This document shows, piece after piece, positions 1 through 8,147 of a stretch of DNA of 44,017 nucleotides. Below the pieces are notes generated by a model. The model did not search any database, had not been told where the DNA came from, and was given only the letters and a program-made list of their open reading frames with translations. The stretch is from positions 1 to 44,017 of the forward strand of contig JAFLTH010000018.1 in the NCBI GenBank assembly GCA_022510525.1. Direction: 5' to 3'. How positions within the stretch are numbered: position 1 is the stretch's first letter; every line of letters begins with the position of its first letter. A program made the position numbers and the translations under genes. Source of the stretch: Lachnospiraceae bacterium. Lineage in GTDB: Bacteria; Bacillota; Clostridia; Lachnospirales; Lachnospiraceae.

Positions 1-54
1 ACCCTCGACCTACTGATTACGAATCAGTTGCGCTACCGACTGCGCTATTCCAGC
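1..54 (-). tRNA. tRNA-Thr (CGT anticodon), 3' part cut by the window edge
   Basis: Read on the minus strand, the sequence begins GCTGGAATAGCGC and has a D-arm with GCGC/GCGC stems. The anticodon stem is ACTGA/TCAGT with loop TTCGTAA, giving anticodon CGT, which reads the Thr codon ACG. The variable region and the start of the T-arm (GTCGAGGGT) follow, and then the window ends, so about 54 of some 73 nt are present. The acceptor and T-arm 3' strands are missing, but the D and anticodon arms fold cleanly. Confidence 0.9.
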
Positions 55-150
55 TCAATGCTAAACACAAGTGTTATTATAAGGGTTAATTCCCTATTTT
101 GCAAGATGTAATTATTTTTTATTTTTATGAATAATACCTTTTAAAATTAT

Positions 151-1029
151 CTACTGTTCTTTATCAATATGAACATCCAACTGATTGAAGGGAATATTAA
201 TACCCGCCTCATCCAATGCATACTTGATATTCTCGGTAAGTCTCCATTTTGTTTCCCAATAGTATTCCGACTCAACATAGCAGCGTACTCCAAGAATTAC
301 CGCACTGTCTCCAAGGGAATCAACAAATACTGTTTTATCTTCACTCTGCATTACTTTATTATCACTTTCAAGCAGTTTTATAAGTACAGCTCTTGCTTCC
401 CTTATATCAGCATCATAAGAAATTCCCACCAATATATCTATACGTCTCTTGGGCATCGCGCTTGCATTAATCAGGCTCGAATTGGACAGTTCTCCGTTCG
501 GAATAACCACCAGTCTGTTATCAGCAGTAACCAGTTTGGTATAGAAAATCTGCATCTCTATTACGGTTCCTTCGTTTCCGTTTCCGGCAATAATATAGTC
601 ACCCACCTTGAAGGGACGAAGCAGCAAAATCAGAACGCCGCCTGCAAGATTGGAAAGACTGCCCTGTACTGCAAGACCTATTGCCACACCGGCAGAACCA
701 AGAAGCGCCACCACACTTGCCGCATCCAGTCCGAAACCGCTCGCAATAAAGAAGATTAAAATAATATATAACGCAATTTTTACAAAAGAATTTAAAAATT
801 GTATTACTCCCACATCCGCATTGCCGCGTTTTAGAGATTTTTTCAGAATCTTGCACAAAAGCTTAATAAGCTGCGTGCCAATAATAAATACCATTAACGC
901 CAATACGACTCTGATTCCGAAACGTAATGCGGTTTCCGGAAGTTTTTGCAAATATGACTGAATCATTCCTACATTTATTTCTTCTCCTGTCATTGCCTCT
1001 ATTTCCGATAAAGCAGTATCAAAAACCAT
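151..1029 (-). CDS. MscS-family small-conductance mechanosensitive channel
   Basis: The 292-residue protein has the MscS plan. An N-terminal amphipathic part is followed by membrane segments at about 35-60 and 75-100. The conserved Gly/Ala-rich pore helix (about 105-135) includes GLAVQGSLSNLAGG, and the beta domain starts at GDYI. The C-terminal alpha/beta vestibule domain ends at DVHIDKEQ. The family opens under membrane tension and releases solutes during hypo-osmotic shock. The size is typical of the short MscS/YkuT-like class. The ATG at 1029 follows an AGAGGG ribosome site. It lies 80 nt downstream of glgB on the same strand and may be read with it. The family call is firm; no regulation can be read from the sequence. 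Confidence 0.92.
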   Translation of the reverse strand: MVFDTALSEIEAMTGEEINVGMIQSYLQKLPETALRFGIRVVLALMVFIIGTQLIKLLCKILKKSLKRGNADVGVIQFLNSFVKIALYIILIFFIASGFGLDAASVVALLGSAGVAIGLAVQGSLSNLAGGVLILLLRPFKVGDYIIAGNGNEGTVIEMQIFYTKLVTADNRLVVIPNGELSNSSLINASAMPKRRIDILVGISYDADIREARAVLIKLLESDNKVMQSEDKTVFVDSLGDSAVILGVRCYVESEYYWETKWRLTENIKYALDEAGINIPFNQLDVHIDKEQ

Positions 1030-1109
1030 AGTACCCTCTGATCATTTAACACAGTTTATACATAATCATATGCACTAATTTATACTTTCTGACTCTTTAT
1101 CTTCTCCTT

Positions 1110-3620
1110 TTATCTATTCTGCTTTTTAGTTGCATTGGCTTTTTCGGTTGACTTTACTGTTTTTCTACCTGTTTCCTTATTACTGCTCTCGTTTTTCTTC
1201 TCTCTGTCAGTTATTTTTTTCAAACGCTCTGCAGCTTCATCAGCCGCCCTGGCTTTTTCTTCTGCCTCCTGCATAGCTTTCCTTGCAGCCTCTTTGGCTT
1301 CCTTAGCCTCTTGTGCAGTAATTCTTGCCAATTCTTTTGCGGCCTTTTTTTCTTCAGCCTCTTTTGCCTTGCGGATAGCCTCCGCTTTAGCTCTGTCAAT
1401 CTCTGCCTTTTCTTCCTTTGTATAAGGTGTATATGAAAAGATACTGAGTGAAAGCGGCGCACTTACCATTTCAATTGCATACGGTTTTCCGTCCCACTCC
1501 TTTTCAATACTGTGTTTTTCCTTAGTATTGACCATGCCGTTTCCGCCATAGGTTTTAGAATCAGTGTTCAGGATTTCTTTATATTTACCTTCATACGGAA
1601 CTCCCACAGTAAATTCCTGTCTTGCATTGGCAAAATTGGCAACTACCACAAGAGTATCCTCCGGCTTATCAGTTTTACGCAGATATGAAAGCATACAGTC
1701 CTGTGGGGTAATGCAGTTAATCCATTCAAATCCTTCCCATGAATCATCTTTGGCATACATAGCCGGAACGGTGGTATACATCTTATTTAAATCTGCAACC
1801 AGCTTATTTAATTTCTTATGCTCCGGATACTCAAGTAACTCCCACTCTACCGCACGGTTTTCATTCCACTCATCATATTCACCGATATCCTGTCCCATAA
1901 AAAGAAGTTTCTTACCGGGATGGGTCATCTGGTATGCATAAGTCAGACGCAGGTTGGCAAACTGATCTTTACGCTCGCCCGGCATCTTGCCAAGCAGTGT
2001 AGCCTTACCATGTACAACCTCGTCATGTGAAAAGACAAGCACAAAGTTCTCGCTGTATGCATATATCATACTGAATGTAAGATTGTTATGGCAGCCTGAG
2101 CGGAAATACGGATCATTTTTAATATAACTTAAATAATCGTTCATAAAGCCCATATTCCATTTCAAATCAAAGCCCATGCCATCATCATCCAAAGCCCCCG
2201 TAATCTTAGGCCATGCAGTGGACTCTTCCGCTATCATAAGCACATCTTTGTTTCTTTTTTTTACAATTGAATTAAGGTGTTTCAAAAATTCCACAGCCTG
2301 AAGATTCTCATTGCCGCCATACATATTGGCAATCCATTCTCCGCTGTTTTTTCCATAATCCAGATACAACATTGATGCAACCGCATCCATACGGATTCCG
2401 TCAGCATGATACTGTTCTATCCAGTACAGCGCATTGGCAATGAGATAGTTACTCACTTCGGGTCTGCCATAGTTGTATATAAGCGTTCCCCAATGGGGAT
2501 GACTTCCCTGTCTCGGATCCGCATGCTCATAAAGGCAGGTGCCGTCAAAATTGGAAAGTCCATGAGTATCCCTTGGAAAATGTGCCGGCACCCAATCCAA
2601 AATAACTCCGATATCAGCTTTATGCATTTCATTTATAAAGTACATAAAGTCCTCTGCCGTACCGTAACGCGAGGTGGGAGCATAGTAACCGATAACCTGA
2701 TATCCCCATGACTCATCCAGCGGATGCTCCATAACAGGCATAAGCTCAATATGTGTATAATTCATCTTTTTTGCATAGGAGACAACCTTGGGAGCCAGCT
2801 CACGATAATTCAGATAATCATTCTCATCTTCCGATCTGGCAAACGAACCAAGGTAAAGCTCATAAATACTCATAGGTGAATTAACCGCCTGCACTTTGCC
2901 ACGGTTTTTCATCCACTTTGAATCATTCCATTCAAAACCGCTGATATCCCTGACAATTGAAGCCGTTTCGGGACGAAGCTGCTGTCCAAAAGCATAAGGG
3001 TCAGCTTTCATATAAGTCAGTCCACCTTTTGCTTTTAATTCAAACTTATAACTGTCTCCCGCCTTAACTCCGGGAATAAAAATTTCAAATATTCCGGAAT
3101 CCCAAAGTCTTCTCATCTGATGTACTCTTCCATCCCAGCCGTTAAAATCCCCAACCGTGCTGACACGCAGTGCATTAGGAGCCCACACTGCAAAATAAAC
3201 TCCGTCCACACCATCTATCTTCATAGGATGTGCACCAAGCTTCTCATATATAGTATAATGAATTCCCGAATTAAATTTATCGGTTTCACGTTTATCAATT
3301 TGCGGTTTGAAGTTGTAAGGATCTATGACTTTTTTCAAAGTTCCGTCTTCATATTCCACAATATATTCATATGGATTAATTGTTTTTCCGGGAAGCAGTA
3401 CCGCAAAAAATCCCGATTCATCCACGCATTCCATCTTATAGCTTTTATCACCTGTTTCCGGCTGAAGACGTACAGTCTTGGCATCCGGGAAAATTGCCTG
3501 AACCAGAACATTGTTTCCGGTAACATGTGCTCCGAGTATGCGGTGCGGATCATCCTCCTCGGAATATATGATTCCTTCAATTTCAGGCCAGTTCATTAAT
3601 TTATAAAGCTTTTTATTCAT
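1110..3620 (-). CDS. glgB: 1,4-alpha-glucan branching enzyme with a charged C-terminal extension
   Basis: This enzyme makes alpha-1,6 branches in glycogen by cleaving and transferring alpha-1,4 chains. An N-terminal beta module covers about residues 20-105 and a CBM48 module about 135-225 (VGDFNGWDG). The GH13 barrel follows. The catalytic Asp is D412 in GIRMDAVASM, the acid/base Glu is about E465 in IAEEST, and the third carboxylate is D533 in SHDEVVHGK. The C-terminal all-beta domain ends near residue 735. Beyond it lies a tail of about 100 residues rich in Lys, Glu, Ala and Arg, predicted as a long charged helix, which makes the protein 836 residues against about 630-730 for most homologues. 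A GGAG ribosome site precedes the ATG. The gene lies 39 nt after the DUF1015 gene. No other glycogen genes are in the window. Confidence 0.96.
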   Translation of the reverse strand: MNKKLYKLMNWPEIEGIIYSEEDDPHRILGAHVTGNNVLVQAIFPDAKTVRLQPETGDKSYKMECVDESGFFAVLLPGKTINPYEYIVEYEDGTLKKVIDPYNFKPQIDKRETDKFNSGIHYTIYEKLGAHPMKIDGVDGVYFAVWAPNALRVSTVGDFNGWDGRVHQMRRLWDSGIFEIFIPGVKAGDSYKFELKAKGGLTYMKADPYAFGQQLRPETASIVRDISGFEWNDSKWMKNRGKVQAVNSPMSIYELYLGSFARSEDENDYLNYRELAPKVVSYAKKMNYTHIELMPVMEHPLDESWGYQVIGYYAPTSRYGTAEDFMYFINEMHKADIGVILDWVPAHFPRDTHGLSNFDGTCLYEHADPRQGSHPHWGTLIYNYGRPEVSNYLIANALYWIEQYHADGIRMDAVASMLYLDYGKNSGEWIANMYGGNENLQAVEFLKHLNSIVKKRNKDVLMIAEESTAWPKITGALDDDGMGFDLKWNMGFMNDYLSYIKNDPYFRSGCHNNLTFSMIYAYSENFVLVFSHDEVVHGKATLLGKMPGERKDQFANLRLTYAYQMTHPGKKLLFMGQDIGEYDEWNENRAVEWELLEYPEHKKLNKLVADLNKMYTTVPAMYAKDDSWEGFEWINCITPQDCMLSYLRKTDKPEDTLVVVANFANARQEFTVGVPYEGKYKEILNTDSKTYGGNGMVNTKEKHSIEKEWDGKPYAIEMVSAPLSLSIFSYTPYTKEEKAEIDRAKAEAIRKAKEAEEKKAAKELARITAQEAKEAKEAARKAMQEAEEKARAADEAAERLKKITDREKKNESSNKETGRKTVKSTEKANATKKQNR

Positions 3621-3659
3621 CCTTACTCCTTATCTGTCCTCATTTACGGACGCTCATAA

Positions 3660-4907
3660 TTAACTATGATCTTCTAATGAATGTATAAAGATTCCACTGC
3701 GCAGCTTAGGCTCAAACCAGGTTGATTTAGGGGGCATCAGTTTGCCTGCATCGGAAACCGCAAACAATTCATGTATATCTGTCGGATACATTGAAAAAGC
3801 CACTTTACAATCGGTTTGAACTCTTTTCTCCAATTCATTAAGTCCCCGTATTCCGCCGACAAAATCAATCCTTCCGTCACTTTTTGGATCTAAAATGCCA
3901 AGCACCGGCTGTAACAGATAATCCTGTAAAATTGCGACATCCAAATCCTTTACCGGGTCATTTGTTAACATTTCTTTCTTTACCGAAAGCTTATACCAGG
4001 TATCTTGCAGGTACATTCCGAATTCGCCCTTCCTTACCGGACGATACGGTGTATGGCCTACTATCTCCACATCAAAAACTTCCTCAGTTTTTGCAAGAAA
4101 TTCTTCTTTGGTATATCCGTTTAAGGATTTCACAACCCTGTTATAATCCATTATATATAACTGGTCATCCGGAAAAATCACGGAAAGGAAATAATTAAAC
4201 TCTTCTTTTCCTGTATAATTCGAATTCTGCTCTCTTCTTTTCTGTGAAACCCTGACAGCCGAAGCGCATCTGTGATGTCCGTCAGCAATATAAACCGCAT
4301 CCACCTTGGCAAAGCCATCGCGAATCGCATTTACAGAAGCTTCATCGTCAATTATCCACACCCTATGTATAATACCATCGTCTGCAGTAAAATCATACAC
4401 AGGCTGTTTCTCCTTGGCTTTTTCCACCCGGGACTGAATATCTTCCCTTCCTCTGTATGCCAAAAAAATGGGTCCTGTCTGCGCATTGCAGGTATCCACA
4501 TGACGGATTCTGTCAGCCTCTTTATCGGCTCTTGTATTTTCATGTTTCTTTATTATCTGATTCTCGTAATCATCTACGGATGCACACGCGACAATTCCTG
4601 TCTGTGACCTTCCGTTCATCACAAGCTCATACACATAATAAACAGGCTTATCATCGGTAATAAACTCACCATCTTTTATCATCTTAGTCAAAAGTTCTTT
4701 TGCCTTCTCATAGACTTCCGGCGCATACATATCATAGCCTTCCGGAAACTGTGTCTCCGGTCTGTCTATGCGTAAAAAAGTTAACGAATCACCGTCCACT
4801 TTTTTCCTTGCTTCTTCCCTGCTGTATACATCGTATGGCAGAGCTGCAATTTTTTCTACTAAATCGGGCCTGGGTCTGTATGCCCTAAAAGGTATTATAT
4901 CAGCCAT
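3660..4907 (-). CDS. DUF1015 family protein
   Basis: This 415-residue protein opens with the family hallmark MADIIPFRAYRPRP and continues with LPYDVYSREEA, which identifies DUF1015. The middle carries YIADGHHRCASAVR, a His-rich conserved motif of the family, and the C-terminus has KSTWFEPKLRSGIFIH. There are no membrane segments, so it is probably cytoplasmic. The biochemical role is not established. From memory, the gene is often found beside serC and serA in clostridia; here those genes sit about 5 kb away on the same strand with other genes between. A GGAGA ribosome site fits the ATG at 4907. An upstream TTGGAC...TATAAT pair (19-bp gap, 4975-5005) may be its promoter. Confidence 0.9.
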   Translation of the reverse strand: MADIIPFRAYRPRPDLVEKIAALPYDVYSREEARKKVDGDSLTFLRIDRPETQFPEGYDMYAPEVYEKAKELLTKMIKDGEFITDDKPVYYVYELVMNGRSQTGIVACASVDDYENQIIKKHENTRADKEADRIRHVDTCNAQTGPIFLAYRGREDIQSRVEKAKEKQPVYDFTADDGIIHRVWIIDDEASVNAIRDGFAKVDAVYIADGHHRCASAVRVSQKRREQNSNYTGKEEFNYFLSVIFPDDQLYIMDYNRVVKSLNGYTKEEFLAKTEEVFDVEIVGHTPYRPVRKGEFGMYLQDTWYKLSVKKEMLTNDPVKDLDVAILQDYLLQPVLGILDPKSDGRIDFVGGIRGLNELEKRVQTDCKVAFSMYPTDIHELFAVSDAGKLMPPKSTWFEPKLRSGIFIHSLEDHS

Positions 4908-4997
4908 AAACTATCTCCTATTATTTTCTGCTTTATATTTATGCATATATTGGAGGTATAAAATTTAAATATATATTATACATTTTAACAAATATAC

Positions 4998-5027
4998 TTG
5001 TCCAACACAAGCATACAGTGATAAAAT
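4998..5027 (+). promoter_or_regulatory. Candidate SigA promoter of the small gene at 5057
   Basis: TTGTCC (4998-5003) and TAAAAT (5022-5027) are separated by 18 bp and point toward the small plus-strand gene. The -35 overlaps a candidate -35 for the divergent DUF1015 gene. A small inverted repeat, CTTGT/ACAAG (4997-5011), covers the same spot and could be a shared operator. This is a sequence match only. Confidence 0.45.
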
Positions 5028-5056
5028 AAGAATATTAAATAAAAGGAGAAATGAAT

Positions 5057-5308
5057 ATGACCCCGGAAAATGCAGAAATCCTTCATAAAATCAATGCTTA
5101 TGCAGAAAAAACACTTGCAGATATAGATCCTCAGAAAACTCCGGTTTCATACCAGCTTGAAACACTGAAACCCGTTATGGAAGAAATTGCAAAAGAAAAA
5201 GGAATGTCTGTTGAGGATGTTTTTATTCTTTATATGGATCTTGCCAGTGAAGTGGCTGTAAAGGCTGAGGCTCAGTTCCAGAGTGAGATGCGTGATGTGA
5301 TGGAATAA
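5057..5308 (+). CDS. Small hypothetical protein, 83 residues
   Basis: I do not recognise the family. The protein is soluble and acidic, starting MTPENAEILHKI and ending RDVME, with no signal peptide, membrane segment or cysteines. It looks mostly helical. I place the start at the second ATG (5057), because AGGAG at 5044-5048 is 8 nt from it but only 2 nt from the first ATG at 5051. It has its own candidate promoter and is convergent with the Gfo/Idh gene, whose stop lies 20 nt beyond its own. Clear coding character, a good ribosome site and a codon pattern like its neighbours support a real gene. Confidence 0.75.
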   Translation: MTPENAEILHKINAYAEKTLADIDPQKTPVSYQLETLKPVMEEIAKEKGMSVEDVFILYMDLASEVAVKAEAQFQSEMRDVME

Positions 5309-5328
5309 GAATTATATAAGCTTCAGCT

Positions 5329-6369
5329 TTATTTATGCCAAGGCTGTTCCGTACTCTTAACCGTCTGCCCGCAGGCAATCGCCTGCTGTAACAAAATCGC
5401 CATATATGAGTCCTGCAGCGCACTTTTCAAAGAGTATGAGGTCCCTATAATATTTTCTATGGCCTCATTCTCATCCCTTGCATACCCTGCCACTCCATAC
5501 ATCACCTCTGCAATTGCTTTTTCATCGGATGACAATTCTGAATTTTCCATATCCAACATCCCCGTAGTATGAGCAAAGTTCTCTATTGATGCAGTTTCAG
5601 GAAGATTGTCCTGATTCAGAAAATAAATCTTATCATCTTTTATTTCTCCCCGTGATCCACGGATATTCAAATAATTATGACGAATAGGCGAGCGATACTG
5701 CTCCGAATCAAAATCATACAATCCTACTTTTCCGTCCTCAAATTCAAATAAAGCAACGGTACGCTTTTTATCTGATATTCTGCCATCCGTAAACTGCTCA
5801 TAGCGGCTCATTGTTTCAACTGTCGGAAAAGTAAACGTTTTTCCGTTTATTTTGAACGGGGTCATATCTTCCTTAAGAAAATGACGTATCAAGCTCGCCC
5901 CATGATACTCATGCGCCAGTGATACCACCGCACTGTATGGCTCGCCAATCAGTTTCTTATCCAACACCTGACTAACGGCATAATAGTCGGGATAATACAT
6001 ATATTGCTCTGCCACAGCCAGTTTTGCCCCTTGTTCATGCAGTGCCCACAGCTCATGCAAAGTCTCTATCCCTAATGCCGCAGGAGTCTCACACAGCACA
6101 GTAAAACCTCTTTCCAGCCATTCCTTGGACACGTCCGAAATAGAGGCCTTATTTACCGCCACCACAACGAAGTCCGGCTTAATTTCTACACATTCCTCTA
6201 TGGAAGTGGTTGTATTTATTCCATATTCTGTAGCCAACCGGTCCGCTTTCTCCTGTGTCCTGCACAAGATAGCGCACATTTCAAAACGATGTGAAAGTGC
6301 CTTCGCCACCCTCACATAAAACAGTGATCTCCATCCGGAACCTACAATAATAAAACGAAATCTTTCCAT
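5329..6369 (-). CDS. Gfo/Idh/MocA family oxidoreductase
   Basis: This 346-residue NAD(P)-dependent enzyme starts with a Rossmann fold (IIVGSGWRSLFYVRVAKAL). It then has the family segments PDFVVVAVNKAS and LCETPAALGIETLHEL at about residues 70-105, followed by an alpha/beta substrate domain. The usual EKP motif at the cofactor site reads ETP here, so the conserved Lys of classical members is replaced by Thr. That may mean a changed activity. The ATG at 6369 is 1 nt after the stop of the upstream membrane protein gene, with GGAGAA before it, so the two are probably translated together. The substrate cannot be told from sequence; a sugar or sugar nucleotide is the usual choice. Confidence 0.85.
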   Translation of the reverse strand: MERFRFIIVGSGWRSLFYVRVAKALSHRFEMCAILCRTQEKADRLATEYGINTTTSIEECVEIKPDFVVVAVNKASISDVSKEWLERGFTVLCETPAALGIETLHELWALHEQGAKLAVAEQYMYYPDYYAVSQVLDKKLIGEPYSAVVSLAHEYHGASLIRHFLKEDMTPFKINGKTFTFPTVETMSRYEQFTDGRISDKKRTVALFEFEDGKVGLYDFDSEQYRSPIRHNYLNIRGSRGEIKDDKIYFLNQDNLPETASIENFAHTTGMLDMENSELSSDEKAIAEVMYGVAGYARDENEAIENIIGTSYSLKSALQDSYMAILLQQAIACGQTVKSTEQPWHK

Positions 6370-6370
6370 A

Positions 6371-7930
6371 TTAATTCTCCGCTTTTGCTGTTTTCCTTAC
6401 CTTGGGAATTAATTGATACAGTTGATGTATTCCGTATATTGCTTCCGGAATAAGCCACACAAAATACGGAAAACAATACCTGGCCAGACTTTCCCACATT
6501 AACTGAAAAGTAAAACCACCTATAAAAAACAACTGTATCAAAAAATGTATAGATCTATCTTCTGTCATTTCATTTTTATAAATCAATGTAAATACTCCCG
6601 ATATCAATGCAAATCCGTAAACAAGTATCATAAAAATATCCGATACTTTAAATATGATTGTCCGAAACCCACTATTATAAAATCGTATAAAAGCCTCCGA
6701 ATTGGGTGGTTCTCCAAGATTGACATCGTTAGGTATAATAGTTTTTCTTGCACCCATTGTAGGATCCATCCACTGGTATTCTGTCTTACGAATAAAAAAC
6801 GATAAACTTCTTTTTCCTGTAATATAATCCAATATGACTAATTTAATTCTTTCAACAGCATCCTTGTTAGTCTTATCCCCATCGTTTCCATTTTCATAAA
6901 AAAGATTGGTAAACGACCCATCCTGGCTGCCCGGACCGCCATCCTGCGTTTCTGAATTCAATCCCATATAAATCGTTGTCGTTACAGGAACAGAGTCTCC
7001 TCCGGCAGCACCTGTCAGCTTCTCATATATGATATTGGTCAGATGCAGGGACATAAATATAAAAAAGATGATGAATGCAACAGTAATGCAGTTTTTCACT
7101 GCATTTGTTCTGTTAATATGCAACAAAAAATAAATAATTCCAGCCACCGCTGCAACAGCCGCCGATTGATGCATAAGTATCCCTATTGAAAAACCGATTG
7201 CCGCCAAAACAGCATATCTGTTTTTCAATGTATCACAATATGCAATAACAGCATAGACCCCCCAGACGGAGAATGTCAGTGAAAGCAGTGTACCATACAT
7301 AAACGTAGTATAAATAACAAGCGGATAAAATAATGTCAATACAATCGATGTAAAAACAAAATATCTTTTATCTTTTACAGTTTTATGCACCGTTTTGCAG
7401 ATACCGGCATAAGCAGCTACACATCCAATTACATTTAGAATTCCTACAGAGGTTTGGGCATCACCAAATATTTTAAGAGTTGCCGCCATACATAAGACGA
7501 ATCCCCTCTGTCTTTTGTAAAATGTCATATAAGTAATATTAAACGGTTCCCTAAGATATCCGGCCAGTCTTCTTGCCTCTGCATATATAATTTTTTGATC
7601 GTATTTTGGTCCGCTGTTGTTAAAATTGATCCAGAATATGCCGGCCGCAAAAACCATCAGTGCGCACACCACAACAATGGCCTTTTCAGTCTTATCAGGA
7701 TTCTTTACTTTTAACATAATCCTATCTGTCAATCCGTAAAAAAACAGAACCATGATACCGGATATCAATACAAGTATTATATAAAGAAAAATTCTGTGAT
7801 TATCTATCATTCTAACCTGATTATATGAATATATGTCCACCTCACAATGAACACACAAAGACATTAAGAACAAAGCTGCCATTATAATCAGGAAAAATAT
7901 ATTCGTAATTTTTTTACATATACTCAGCAA
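6371..7930 (-). CDS. Polytopic membrane protein, GT-C (family 39-like) glycosyltransferase candidate
   Basis: The 519-residue protein has about 11-12 hydrophobic segments, the first at residues 8-27. An extracytoplasmic loop after the early helices contains NFNNSGPKYDQ, then AEARRLAG. That loop-plus-helix layout resembles lipid-linked sugar transferases of the GT-C fold, where an acidic residue in the first outer loop is catalytic. A large outer loop at about residues 320-400 separates the helix bundles. I see no motif naming a donor or acceptor. The start is TTG at 7930, with AGAGG placed 9 nt upstream. It overlaps nothing and is 1 nt from the following Gfo/Idh gene. Together they may modify a surface glycan. 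The specific function is inference. Confidence 0.7.
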   Translation of the reverse strand: MLSICKKITNIFFLIIMAALFLMSLCVHCEVDIYSYNQVRMIDNHRIFLYIILVLISGIMVLFFYGLTDRIMLKVKNPDKTEKAIVVVCALMVFAAGIFWINFNNSGPKYDQKIIYAEARRLAGYLREPFNITYMTFYKRQRGFVLCMAATLKIFGDAQTSVGILNVIGCVAAYAGICKTVHKTVKDKRYFVFTSIVLTLFYPLVIYTTFMYGTLLSLTFSVWGVYAVIAYCDTLKNRYAVLAAIGFSIGILMHQSAAVAAVAGIIYFLLHINRTNAVKNCITVAFIIFFIFMSLHLTNIIYEKLTGAAGGDSVPVTTTIYMGLNSETQDGGPGSQDGSFTNLFYENGNDGDKTNKDAVERIKLVILDYITGKRSLSFFIRKTEYQWMDPTMGARKTIIPNDVNLGEPPNSEAFIRFYNSGFRTIIFKVSDIFMILVYGFALISGVFTLIYKNEMTEDRSIHFLIQLFFIGGFTFQLMWESLARYCFPYFVWLIPEAIYGIHQLYQLIPKVRKTAKAEN

Positions 7931-8045
7931 TTTCTTTTACCTCTCAAATAAGCTTGTACTACCCGTGCTCATTTAAACGCTATTTTGCAATATTAGTAAA
8001 TATATTAGCATAATTTGTAATATCCTGCAATATTGCCTATAATGC

Positions 8046-8087
8046 AAAAAAGCAATAGAAAGCCCGATGTATGAGCTTTCTATTGCT
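8046..8087 (-). terminator. Rho-independent terminator of the SleC-like gene
   Basis: A perfect 13-bp inverted repeat (AGCAATAGAAAGC at 8051-8063 and its complement at 8075-8087) has an 11-nt loop. On the minus strand the stem is followed by a run of T (8046-8050). It lies about 60 nt after the stop at 8148. The rest of 7931-8147 holds only AT-rich DNA with two copies of TGCAATATT. Confidence 0.85.
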
Positions 8088-8147
8088 GATGCTATTTATA
8101 TTATATCTTAATTATTTTACTATATATTTTCCACTGATCAATAGTCC

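Noticed and set aside
169-759. Long plus-strand reading frame opposite the MscS gene
   Set aside because: It is a shadow of a well-recognised family on the other strand and has no ribosome site or recognisable protein.
7931-8045. Direct repeats TGCAATATT as a possible CRISPR or iteron array
   Set aside because: Only two short copies in AT-rich DNA, without regular spacing.
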